Positions 12,981 to 20,265 of a stretch of DNA of 24,934 nucleotides are shown one piece after another. Source of the DNA: a virus. Position numbers and translations under genes: made by a program. The first letter of the stretch is position 1; each line of letters begins with the position of its first letter. The notes beneath the pieces are model-generated. The model saw only the letters and a program-made list of their open reading frames with translations, did no database searches and had not been told where the DNA came from. The stretch spans positions 1-24,934 of IMG/VR virus record IMGVR_UViG_3300025671_000489, one strand, 5' to 3'.

Positions 12981-14419
12981 GTCAGTCTTATTCTTATGGT
13001 TCCTGAGTTATGGTAAATACCGCCTACAGGTACTCCTCCTGTAGCGGCAGCCGCATCATCTGCGTAGTCAAGTGCTGGTATCGTCTCTGATACAAGGTAG
13101 TCATTGAAGAACTCAAGTATAGCGTCTCCATTGTTGTCTTCAATTCTAATTACCGATGCCGTGTTATCTGATAGGTCGTTTGCAATTACGAATCCATTTG
13201 CTGAATCGTACAATTCCATACTGATAACTTCTCCAGAACTATTTGTCTTTGTGGCAACATTGTAAAACGGGGTTGAATCACCTATCCCAAGTTCATGCCC
13301 CATATAGGTCTTATCCCCAGAGACAGTGTCAATGAAATTCCCCCTTAAAGAGAAGTTTCTTGTAAGTGATCCTCCTACACCAGTATTATCTACTATCACG
13401 CTACCGTGAAAAAGTGAAGACCCTGAGTAGTCACCGCTATTGACCTCGTATATTGTCCCTGCAATTGAAGACGGAACAGATACACCAAGCCCAACAAGCT
13501 CTGTTTCACCGTCAAAAATACCCTTAGAGATCGTGACATCACTACCTTCGTATTTACTACCGATAAAGTCACCAGAAAAATCTGTATCAATGAACCCTCC
13601 AAATGCGGGTATGTATTGAAATCCGAAAGGTGATTCTAAGTCATTATCCGTCACATAACTGAGCGTGTCTGTAAAGTCAATTGTGAGATCACTGAGCGTT
13701 ACACCATCATTTTTTACTTCAAGCCTTGCATCTCCGTTATTGTCTTCTATCCTTAATACTGATGCTGTATTGTCGGCAAGATCGTTTGATAATTTAAAAC
13801 CCGATTCTGAATCTAAAACTTCAAGCTTTACTGTTTCTCCAGAATTATTTGTTTTTGTTATTTCGTATGAAGAGGCTGAGGAGTCTATAAGGTAACCATC
13901 AATTATCTCGGTAACATCTCCAGAAGAAGGGTCTACGAATATGGATTCCCTAAAATTCAAAAACCTTTCGTCACCACCGAGTAGAGTATCGTCAGAATAT
14001 TTTATGAGATTTGAAAGTGATGATCCAGAAAGGTCTCCAGATGTTATTTTCAATAACTGACCAGAAAGCTGATCAGGAAATGAAAGTCCGATAGGGTCTA
14101 TTTCAGTTTCTCCATCACCGATAATATTGAAAATGGAATGATTGTCAGATGTAATTACTGACCCCAAAACATCTCCAGTAAATACAAGGTTCTGCCACGA
14201 CCCTAAAAACTCTTTACCAACATTGATCTCATAATCCTCTTCAGTCAAATAACTGAGCGTGTCTGTGAAGTCAAAGTTTTTTGGATGAATATCATCTAAC
14301 CCCTCAATCTTTTCCAAGGCATCTACAAGCTCATTGAACTGTTTAGAGTAGACTCTCAATCCATTATCATTGGTACCCGGTAAGTGATTCTGTCCTGTTA
14401 TTTTTTTAAATAATCCCAT
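12977..14419 (-). CDS. Repetitive fibre-like protein with two ~195-residue modules
   Basis: The 480-residue protein has a short N-terminal region (1-48; helix YSKQFNELVDALEKIEGL) that may dock it to the virion. Two homologous modules follow at about 49-240 and 247-440, and then a C-terminal segment containing DYADDAAAATGGVPVGGIYH at 451-470, an ending I know from many phage fibre proteins. Each module opens with DFTDTLSY, contains GDGETE or FDGETE and SGD(L/Y)SGSSL, and closes with S(V)(L/I)RIEDNNGDA. The protein is acidic and beta-rich, as expected of a fibre shaft. It starts 24 bases after a strong terminator-like hairpin and is the first gene of the appendage block. Head-fibre versus tail-fibre attachment cannot be decided here. 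Confidence 0.75.
   Translation of the reverse strand: MGLFKKITGQNHLPGTNDNGLRVYSKQFNELVDALEKIEGLDDIHPKNFDFTDTLSYLTEEDYEINVGKEFLGSWQNLVFTGDVLGSVITSDNHSIFNIIGDGETEIDPIGLSFPDQLSGQLLKITSGDLSGSSLSNLIKYSDDTLLGGDERFLNFRESIFVDPSSGDVTEIIDGYLIDSSASSYEITKTNNSGETVKLEVLDSESGFKLSNDLADNTASVLRIEDNNGDARLEVKNDGVTLSDLTIDFTDTLSYVTDNDLESPFGFQYIPAFGGFIDTDFSGDFIGSKYEGSDVTISKGIFDGETELVGLGVSVPSSIAGTIYEVNSGDYSGSSLFHGSVIVDNTGVGGSLTRNFSLRGNFIDTVSGDKTYMGHELGIGDSTPFYNVATKTNSSGEVISMELYDSANGFVIANDLSDNTASVIRIEDNNGDAILEFFNDYLVSETIPALDYADDAAAATGGVPVGGIYHNSGTIRIRLT
13100..13681 (-). repeat. Second long internal module of the fibre-like gene
   Basis: Residues 247-440 align with residues 49-240 at an offset of about 198-202. Most of the DNA has diverged, but a 24-base stretch at 13657-13680 matches 14251-14274 at all but one position, so some of the similarity is maintained or recent. 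Confidence 0.85.
13700..14275 (-). repeat. First long internal module of the fibre-like gene
   Basis: This is the partner of 13100-13681. Shared anchors are DFTDTLSY, GETE, SGDxSGSSL, KTNSSGE/KTNNSGE and RIEDNNGDA. Confidence 0.85.
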
Positions 14420-14429
14420 GTGCTTGTTA

Positions 14430-14474
14430 AGATAAAAATAGTATCTGATAGGGAGTTACGGCTCCCCATCAGAT
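14430..14474 (-). terminator. Rho-independent terminator or attenuator after the 423-residue gene
   Basis: On the minus strand, ATCTGATGGGGAG and CTCCCTATCAGAT (bases 14474-14443) pair over 13 positions with a single G-U wobble and a six-base loop, followed at once by TACTATTTTTATC. This is a strong intrinsic terminator shape. It lies between the capsid block and the appendage block, so it would end or reduce head-gene transcripts. Confidence 0.78.
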
Positions 14475-14488
14475 CTATTTAAAGGTTA

Positions 14489-15760
14489 TTAGGCAATAGT
14501 AATAGTTGATCCCAAAAGAACGGTCAACACAGCACCTAAACTGTTAGGAGTAGCTGTAACAGCAAATGCTGGAGCAGTCTCTGGAATAGCAACAATTACT
14601 TGTTTAGGAGATACTTCGTTAGTGAAACTTCCAGTCACAATAGAGTTTTGATGTTTGAAAGTGATCACCTGATAAGCTCCACCTGCAACTGCAGGATCTG
14701 CAACCAAGATAGGCTGGTAGATGTTAGGTGCCCCCATTCTGTAGATCTCACCTTGGAATCCTTTCAAGAAGTGCTCCAAAGAAGCAATGGACTCGTAAGT
14801 ACCTACACCTGGACTTCCAGCAACTTCTCCAAGAAGAGTAGATCCGAAGTTCTCAAGTTGAGTTTCCCAACGAGCGATCTTGTACTTGTAATCAGGATAT
14901 CCAAAGTTAAGATCAGCTCCTGTAAGAACAACTCCCCAATCCGCAAGGTTACCTACTGCTGCAGGAATTACTTGAGTGTAGCTAGAACCTGTTACACGAT
15001 CCCCTCCTTCAACTTGAACAGGACGATCAAGAGTCATTTCGCCTCCTGAAATTGCAACAATTTTGTAAACATCAGATGTTAAAGAAACTGCACCGGTAGC
15101 CGTAGCTCCAATTCTAACAAAATCTCCAACAACTGGAGGAGTACCCGTGTTATAAGTAGGAGTAGCATCCGCGTTCTGAATCTTAGTAGATCCTTTTACA
15201 ACACTTACTGTTTCATCAAAATCAAATGCAGCAGCTAGTGCTTCAGAACAAATAGCTTTAAAAGTGATAAACTTCTCAGCTTCACGTAGGAAGTTGTTGA
15301 TCAAAGAAGATGTAAGACCAAGAGAGATGTCAGCTTGACCAGAACTTGAAACTGACTTGAACACACCATGCTTGATCTTCTGACCATCAGACTCTGCAGA
15401 AAGCAATTCCTGAACATACAGACGAATGTAGTAAAGGTTGTTTGCAACTACATCGATAGAACCTGAAGTACCATCAAAACCAATGCTGGTAACTTGGTTC
15501 ACTCGTGCAGCACCTGCAGCAGAGTTTACATTGGATATACTACTTACTTCAATGAGGTCAGAGAACAAAGGATTCTGTCCTGCACGTCCAAGTACCAACT
15601 TGAACTTGTCAGTAGTAGCAGCACTCGCAGTGGTGACCCGAGCTCCTTGCTCATCCAATACAATGATCTCACCATCGTTAGGAACCACTCCTGTAGAAAG
15701 AGCAGCAACATTAGCTCCGATAAAGATCTCTTGAGCGTTTTTAATTTGACTTGTAGCCAT
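14489..15760 (-). CDS. Putative capsid accessory (decoration/auxiliary) protein
   Basis: The 423-residue protein begins MATSQIKNAQEIFIGANVAA. It is rich in beta-type Gly/Ala/Val/Thr sequence, with an internal helical region (SLINNFLREAEKFITFKAIC near residues 150-170). It has no signal peptide, no enzymatic motif and few Cys. Its composition resembles a highly expressed virion protein: Ala, Val, Gly and Thr dominate and Lys is scarce. It comes after the capsid, conserved-neighbour and connector genes and just before the terminator, where crAss-like phages carry auxiliary capsid or head-fibre genes. I cannot exclude a tail-tube or baseplate role. The start is the ATG at 15760, preceded by an A-rich leader (TTTAATTAAA). 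Confidence 0.65.
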   Translation of the reverse strand: MATSQIKNAQEIFIGANVAALSTGVVPNDGEIIVLDEQGARVTTASAATTDKFKLVLGRAGQNPLFSDLIEVSSISNVNSAAGAARVNQVTSIGFDGTSGSIDVVANNLYYIRLYVQELLSAESDGQKIKHGVFKSVSSSGQADISLGLTSSLINNFLREAEKFITFKAICSEALAAAFDFDETVSVVKGSTKIQNADATPTYNTGTPPVVGDFVRIGATATGAVSLTSDVYKIVAISGGEMTLDRPVQVEGGDRVTGSSYTQVIPAAVGNLADWGVVLTGADLNFGYPDYKYKIARWETQLENFGSTLLGEVAGSPGVGTYESIASLEHFLKGFQGEIYRMGAPNIYQPILVADPAVAGGAYQVITFKHQNSIVTGSFTNEVSPKQVIVAIPETAPAFAVTATPNSLGAVLTVLLGSTITIA

Positions 15761-15765
15761 TTTAA

Positions 15766-15891
15766 TTAAAGATTTAGGTTAAAAAATAATGGGACATGAG
15801 CGTCATCTGTTTCTCTATGTGACGGATTCCCAATTCCACCTTTCTTGTATAGGAAACGCTCATCGGCAGCTATGTAACAACATTTTAACAT
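15766..15891 (-). CDS. Possible 41-residue protein in the 153-base gap
   Basis: Between the connector-like gene and the 423-residue gene an open frame begins ATG at 15891, with AAAAAAGGCAATCTG just upstream, and ends six bases before the next start. It encodes MLKCCYIAADERFLYKKGGI, then GNPSHRETDDAHVPLFFNLN. The good spacing to both neighbours and to a purine-rich leader favours a gene. An inverted repeat inside it (ATGAGCGT at 15860, ACGCTCAT at 15796) instead allows an RNA structure. I do not recognise the protein. Confidence 0.42.
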   Translation of the reverse strand: MLKCCYIAADERFLYKKGGIGNPSHRETDDAHVPLFFNLNL

Positions 15892-15913
15892 CAGATTGCC
15901 TTTTTTAATAAAA

Positions 15914-16642
15914 CTATTCTACGACACGACTTTCTTTGAATACATGCGTTTGGAATCGTGGCTGTCTTGCAGCTTCCAGCATGTATTGCACGGCCATGTC
16001 AGCTATTTGTCTATGAGTTGATGGGTCCAGTTCGCAGAAACCTGTAAGATTGGTTGCATCAGTAATATCTATTTCTTTAGGGTACTTTATGTATGATACG
16101 TGATATGTATTAAAGGTTGTGTTGTCTCCAAGTATCAGTTCATGTCTTTTACTTGTACCTGTTACTGGAGCAGAATCCAATGCCCTACTTGCATCCATTC
16201 TCCAGACAAGTGTATTGTCCGGTCTTTTGTAAGGATTCTTTCTGTTGGCATTGTAATAATCCTCTCTGATGGGTTTGACCGATACCCTTTCGGATACGGT
16301 CTCCCCACAAGAGGTAAAAGAAATTGTAGCCTCTTCGTTGATAGTGTACAGATACTCAGTTGGCAACTGTACGAAAAGACTGTTAGAACCATGATTACCT
16401 GGAGTAGTTCCTGAAATATCAGCAAACCTTTTAAGCTCTGACAGATCCTTTGATCTTTTCTCAGTCTCTTCAAAGCCTACTCTCCCTAGGTTTGACATAC
16501 CGTTGTACAGAGACTTTACGAAGTCCTCCTGAGCTGCGTTGAGGAACAGATTGATATCCGCATCCTCATATCCAGGTGCAGCAAAGTTGGATATTGAATC
16601 GTAAGTTACAAGTACGTAGTCTCTGAACTCGGTAGTTGTCAT
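15914..16642 (-). CDS. Putative head-tail connector/neck protein
   Basis: The 242-residue product opens MTTTEFRDYVLVTYDSISNF, with a helical DADINLFLNAAQEDFVKSLY near residues 27-46. A beta region follows containing FVQLPTEYLYTINEEATISF, and the end is helical (HRQIADMAVQYMLEAARQPR). Helices, then a beta region with 'LP.EY', then helices is the general shape of adaptor or connector proteins that dock under the portal, and the gene lies shortly after the capsid gene. The gene overlaps the upstream stop by one base (TGATG). I see the same overall plan in the 253-residue protein at 832-1593, though residue-level similarity is low. The connector role is an inference. Confidence 0.7.
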   Translation of the reverse strand: MTTTEFRDYVLVTYDSISNFAAPGYEDADINLFLNAAQEDFVKSLYNGMSNLGRVGFEETEKRSKDLSELKRFADISGTTPGNHGSNSLFVQLPTEYLYTINEEATISFTSCGETVSERVSVKPIREDYYNANRKNPYKRPDNTLVWRMDASRALDSAPVTGTSKRHELILGDNTTFNTYHVSYIKYPKEIDITDATNLTGFCELDPSTHRQIADMAVQYMLEAARQPRFQTHVFKESRVVE

Positions 16643-17505
16643 CAGTCTTCCATTGCATCAACCTTCTTCTCGATAACAAGTCTAAGGTCTTGGTTCTTTT
16701 TGTTGTTAAGGAACTCTACAGCTTCTGCAAGATTGTTACCGATAAGATCACCTCCAGGAGTGTAATATGCAATACCCTGCTTACGTAGAGCTTTTGCAGT
16801 GATAGCGTCCTGAATGAGGATCTTGGTCTCAAGGTCTTTATCTCTGACAGCATTGAGGAAAGCCTCCGGAGCATTGCTCAAAAGACGATTGGCCTCTGTC
16901 TGTAGGAACTCAAGTTTGGCATTCTTACCAACTTTCTTGCCTGTAGCCACCATAATGACATGACGAAGTGATCTGAAGTCCTTCTTGATCGCACCATACT
17001 CAGTATAGGCTGCAAGCTTGGTATCAAGCTCATTCAACTGTTGTTGAGTTTCATGGTTCTCATCGACCAGTGCAAACTTCTGCGTCACTTTCGTTTCCCT
17101 TGGATCATCAGAAAGTGCAATACGATCCTTAACTGTAAGTAGGATCTTGTACTTCATGTAATCATCAGGGCGTGATAGGTCAAGATACGTTACCTCATTC
17201 TTGAGACGGACCTTGGCCTTTTTCTTTGTGTAATAGTTCTTCTCTCTTGTTACAGAAAGTTCATTGGGTTCAAAATCCATCCCGGAAGAGGGGCTCTCAA
17301 AGAAAGCCCGCTCTTCTGGTGTCAATGGATCTTTCATACGTCCCCTCTCATCGATAGGAACGCATACTTCATAATAAGACTCTTTAAAAAGAAAGCTGGC
17401 CTCATGCTCCTTAGGTAGGAGTCCCCTCTTTCTTTTCAATGGCACGATCTTTACCTTCCGGTTAGGAAGCTTGAACTCTGCTATTGTTACATCCGTTTTG
17501 CTCAT
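16642..17505 (-). CDS. Conserved crAss-like structural-block protein next to the capsid gene
   Basis: The 287-residue protein contains a basic, beta-type N-terminal region and FFESPSSGMDFEPNELS near residues 68-84. It continues with NYYTKKKAKVRLKNEVTYLD near 90-109, then LSRPDDYMKYKILLTVKD and a long charged helical second half ending DLRLVIEKKVDAMED. I recall the pattern 'YY.KK..V.L.N....LDLS.P.DY..YKILL' from a protein encoded directly after the capsid gene in crAss-like phages. It has no catalytic motif. A head-associated, completion or stabilising role is inferred from position. The gene begins 23 bases after the capsid stop and is coupled by TGATG to the next gene. Confidence 0.72.
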   Translation of the reverse strand: MSKTDVTIAEFKLPNRKVKIVPLKRKRGLLPKEHEASFLFKESYYEVCVPIDERGRMKDPLTPEERAFFESPSSGMDFEPNELSVTREKNYYTKKKAKVRLKNEVTYLDLSRPDDYMKYKILLTVKDRIALSDDPRETKVTQKFALVDENHETQQQLNELDTKLAAYTEYGAIKKDFRSLRHVIMVATGKKVGKNAKLEFLQTEANRLLSNAPEAFLNAVRDKDLETKILIQDAITAKALRKQGIAYYTPGGDLIGNNLAEAVEFLNNKKNQDLRLVIEKKVDAMED

Positions 17506-17528
17506 CTCTTCTCAGATCTATTTATTGA

Positions 17529-19022
17529 TTATGCTAAAATACTTGGGATCAATGAAGCAGTACGTGATGGATCGTATACTGCAACACCACACACAGAGGC
17601 ACGGTGTACAGAGTAACCATCAGTACTCATCGCCATCATGTTCATGTTACGCTCACCTACAGGAGAGAAAGGATTTCTCAGACCTGGGATGTAACCCATG
17701 ATGTCCTCAGATCCGTTCACGTAGAACTTCTGGATGTTAGGCTCTCCGTTAGTAGTACCAATGTCCATGATGTCATATCGGTAAGACTCAGCTACACCAC
17801 CGTCAGGGTGATACAACTTGTTTCTTTCACGATCATCGTACATTGAATCCACCATCAAGGTCACCTTGACACCGTTAGGTCCCAGGTACTCAACGAACTG
17901 ACCACCGTATCCAAGAGGCATCTGAACACCATTGGCGCTTGAAGCTCCGTATAGACGGCTTTCATTCCGTAGAGGAGTGTACAACTGAGACTGATCTTCC
18001 AAAGCTTGGTGGAACTGGATAGCTCCACGCTCACCTGTACGTAGTACGAAGTGACGCTCATCTGTAGGAAGCTTACCTTCAGAAAGGTCAACAAGGACCT
18101 CGGTCAAGTAATCAATATCGAATGAGCTGTAGTAAGAAGTGTTAGACGCTTCCATTTGCTCACGGATACCGGCACCCTGCTTGATGATGTGTCCTGAGTT
18201 ACCGATGTTGAAGTACTCACCGTTAGCCCCTCGGTTGCTACGTGCAAACATCAAGAGACGGTTCTTTTCCTGACGGAACTGATAATCGAACACATAGTCC
18301 TCATACTGGGTCCATGTAGTGTGAGTAACAAGCTCACCGTTCTCACCTGCTGATTGCCACTTGGTAGCAAAAGGTCGGTTGATCATGTTTCCTGGAGTAG
18401 TGTGCTCCATACGGATCATAGAGAATGCGTTACGCATTGTGAACGGGCTTTCAAAGTTGATACCACCACCTTTCTTAGAAAGAGTTGATTCAACAAGAGA
18501 CCATTCACGGCTGAAACGGGTACCTGCCTCAAGCTCTTCTACCGGCATGAAAGCGGCAGGATCACCTGTTACAAGTTCTACAGTGTATCGCCAGTTGGTC
18601 CCATCAGGAACAGGATCTGCTACGATACGCAATTGATACACCTCATTCTTATGTCCAACGATAGTGTGAACATCAGTAAAGTGCTGTTCTGGGAAGATAA
18701 GGTCGAATCGAGAGAAGTTCAATCCTGGCTGATCACCTGCTGCAACGGCAGTACCGTTGATCTGTGCTTCTACCAAAGGAACATTCTTCTTGGCCGAACC
18801 GATGAGTTCCCAAGTGAAGTCATCATCTGTTTCCAATACTTTGTAAGGAATATCAGATAGATAACTGTCCAGATCCATACCAAAGTTAGAGGTATAGATA
18901 CGTCTCATAAGATTGGAGGCTTTCTGAGGTGCGGCCTGATAGATCGCTCCCATGTGATTGGAAGTCGTAAGACCTGCCCACGATTGAGCCTCCGTCATCT
19001 GAAATGGAGAAATTTGTGGCAT
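17529..19022 (-). CDS. Major capsid protein, crAss-like (HK97-fold expected)
   Basis: The 497-residue length is normal for crAss-like capsid proteins. Conserved blocks I recognise from that group are FTMRNAFSMIRMEHTTPGN at 194-212, EKNRLLMFARSN at 252-263, SGHIIKQGAGIREQMEASN at 276-294 and ERHFVLRTGERGAIQFHQA at 322-340. The fold is expected to be HK97-like, with the shell built from many copies; this is inference from the family. The gene follows the scaffold-like gene by 12 bases, and its start has only an A-rich leader (CTAAAAACAAA), as is common for strongly expressed Bacteroidota genes. Among all proteins in the window, this one gives the clearest crAss-like signal. Confidence 0.9.
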   Translation of the reverse strand: MPQISPFQMTEAQSWAGLTTSNHMGAIYQAAPQKASNLMRRIYTSNFGMDLDSYLSDIPYKVLETDDDFTWELIGSAKKNVPLVEAQINGTAVAAGDQPGLNFSRFDLIFPEQHFTDVHTIVGHKNEVYQLRIVADPVPDGTNWRYTVELVTGDPAAFMPVEELEAGTRFSREWSLVESTLSKKGGGINFESPFTMRNAFSMIRMEHTTPGNMINRPFATKWQSAGENGELVTHTTWTQYEDYVFDYQFRQEKNRLLMFARSNRGANGEYFNIGNSGHIIKQGAGIREQMEASNTSYYSSFDIDYLTEVLVDLSEGKLPTDERHFVLRTGERGAIQFHQALEDQSQLYTPLRNESRLYGASSANGVQMPLGYGGQFVEYLGPNGVKVTLMVDSMYDDRERNKLYHPDGGVAESYRYDIMDIGTTNGEPNIQKFYVNGSEDIMGYIPGLRNPFSPVGERNMNMMAMSTDGYSVHRASVCGVAVYDPSRTASLIPSILA

Positions 19023-19034
19023 TTTGTTTTTAGT

Positions 19035-20174
19035 TTAAAATAGATTATCCAATGACTTGAGTAGATCTTGATCTACACTACCAAATATTTGTTGACGGTT
19101 TCCTCCGCCTCCAAAATTACTCGAACGCTGATTCTCCAGAGAGTCAGTGAACTTTTTTACACTTTTACTATTGCTTGTACGGCCGAACACCGAGATGTCC
19201 GGATTCTCATTAAAGAGTCCTAACGATGCCAGATAATGAAGTCTGAGGTCAAAGGTCACTGGGTCTTTGGCCCTTAACTCCTGTATCGCATATATAGGTC
19301 CTTGTTCTGTTACCTTCACAGGTTGTGTCATTTGATCGAAAAGCTCTTTTCTTTTACGCTCAGGGACCTTCATTCCAGGAAGTATCTCTTCGGTATCCAT
19401 GATCTGCTTTTCGATCTTCTTTACTTTGTTCTGAGCCTCTGACTTCTGAGACTCTGCAAGCTGACGCTGCTCTTCCATTTTCTTCTCATTGATCACTTTA
19501 AGATCATTGAGAGCTGCGGATGCATCCTCAATATCGTCACCAAGCTCAACAGATCGGTCTGTAAGCTTTCTGGCACGTTCCGGATTGATACCGCTTGCAA
19601 CAAATGAATTGTAGATGAGTGTCTTTCTGATCTGCTCCTTCTGTGCAGCGATATCATCACTGTCAGCATCATCGGGCAGGATCTGAGATGTCTGCAATCT
19701 TTCCAACTGCAACTTCTGATTGTTGTAGTTACGGATCACTTCTGAAGGAACTCCATTGCGGTAGTCCTCCAACATCTGTTTTGCCTGATCGTTAAGATCA
19801 GCATATTCATTCTTCTTGATGGTGTCCTTGATAAGATCGACAAGATCAGAAGGTCCGGAAAGACCTTCCAATCTGTCGTCTTCAGCATCAATGACGCCTT
19901 CCTCCAAAAGCACCGAGGCAAATAACCTTAAAGGTTCGGATGGAGAAGAGGGAGCGCCCTCAGAGGAAGGTTCTTCTACTTCCAATTGAGGTTCAGGCTG
20001 TACTTCTCCTACCTTGGTGGACGGAGTTTCTTCAATATCGATCTTTCCAAGAGTAGGCTCTTGTTGTTCTTCTTTCTTGGGAGCATCGATAACTTCTCCC
20101 CTTTCATCAAAATGGATAAGGTTGTCATTACTTAGATCAAACCCTCCAAAAATGTCGTTCGTTTCTTCTGCCAT
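19035..20174 (-). CDS. Scaffold-like acidic coiled-coil protein between portal and capsid genes
   Basis: I start at ATG 20174, giving 379 residues (MAEETNDIFGGFDLSNDNLI). The upstream TTG at 20189 would add five residues. The first ~90 residues are acidic and Pro/Glu-rich (EEQQEPTLGKIDIEET, EPQLEVEEPSSEGAPSSPSE). The centre (about 130-270) is strongly helical with a probable coiled coil (INEKKMEEQRQLAESQKSEA). The end is Gly/Asn-rich and then SVDQDLLKSLDNLF. Acidity, coil and the position between portal and major capsid genes match the scaffolding proteins of tailed phages. No protease motif is visible. A minor structural or portal-associated role is the alternative. Confidence 0.72.
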   Translation of the reverse strand: MAEETNDIFGGFDLSNDNLIHFDERGEVIDAPKKEEQQEPTLGKIDIEETPSTKVGEVQPEPQLEVEEPSSEGAPSSPSEPLRLFASVLLEEGVIDAEDDRLEGLSGPSDLVDLIKDTIKKNEYADLNDQAKQMLEDYRNGVPSEVIRNYNNQKLQLERLQTSQILPDDADSDDIAAQKEQIRKTLIYNSFVASGINPERARKLTDRSVELGDDIEDASAALNDLKVINEKKMEEQRQLAESQKSEAQNKVKKIEKQIMDTEEILPGMKVPERKRKELFDQMTQPVKVTEQGPIYAIQELRAKDPVTFDLRLHYLASLGLFNENPDISVFGRTSNSKSVKKFTDSLENQRSSNFGGGGNRQQIFGSVDQDLLKSLDNLF

Positions 20175-20265
20175 TTTTCTAACGTACAAAATTAGACTAT
20201 ATAATATTCACTTTTAACTGAAACCATGTTTCTACTCACATTTATGATGGTTGTTTTTATAGCAA
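20175..20265 (-). promoter_or_regulatory. Intergenic leader with a Bacteroidota-type -7 element
   Basis: This 91-base spacer, the longest in the packaging/head block, is AT-rich. On the minus strand it carries TAATTTTG (20194-20187), an exact match to the Bacteroidota -7 consensus TAnnTTTG, 12 bases before the start codon. A convincing -33 TTTG element is not visible. An AACCAT/ATGGTT inverted repeat lies further upstream. A promoter for the scaffold and capsid genes is plausible but weakly supported. Confidence 0.33.

Noticed and set aside
14600-15049. Plus-strand 149-residue frame inside the 423-residue gene
   Set aside because: Antisense shadow with no recognisable domain and no neighbouring plus-strand gene.
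20174-20189. TTG start adding five residues to the scaffold-like protein
   Set aside because: The ATG at 20174 begins the acidic domain naturally, and the TTG lies inside the possible -7 element.
20220-20260. AACCAT/ATGGTT inverted repeat as a terminator after the portal-upstream spacer
   Set aside because: Only six pairs, about 20 bases of loop and no T run directly after; too weak to call.
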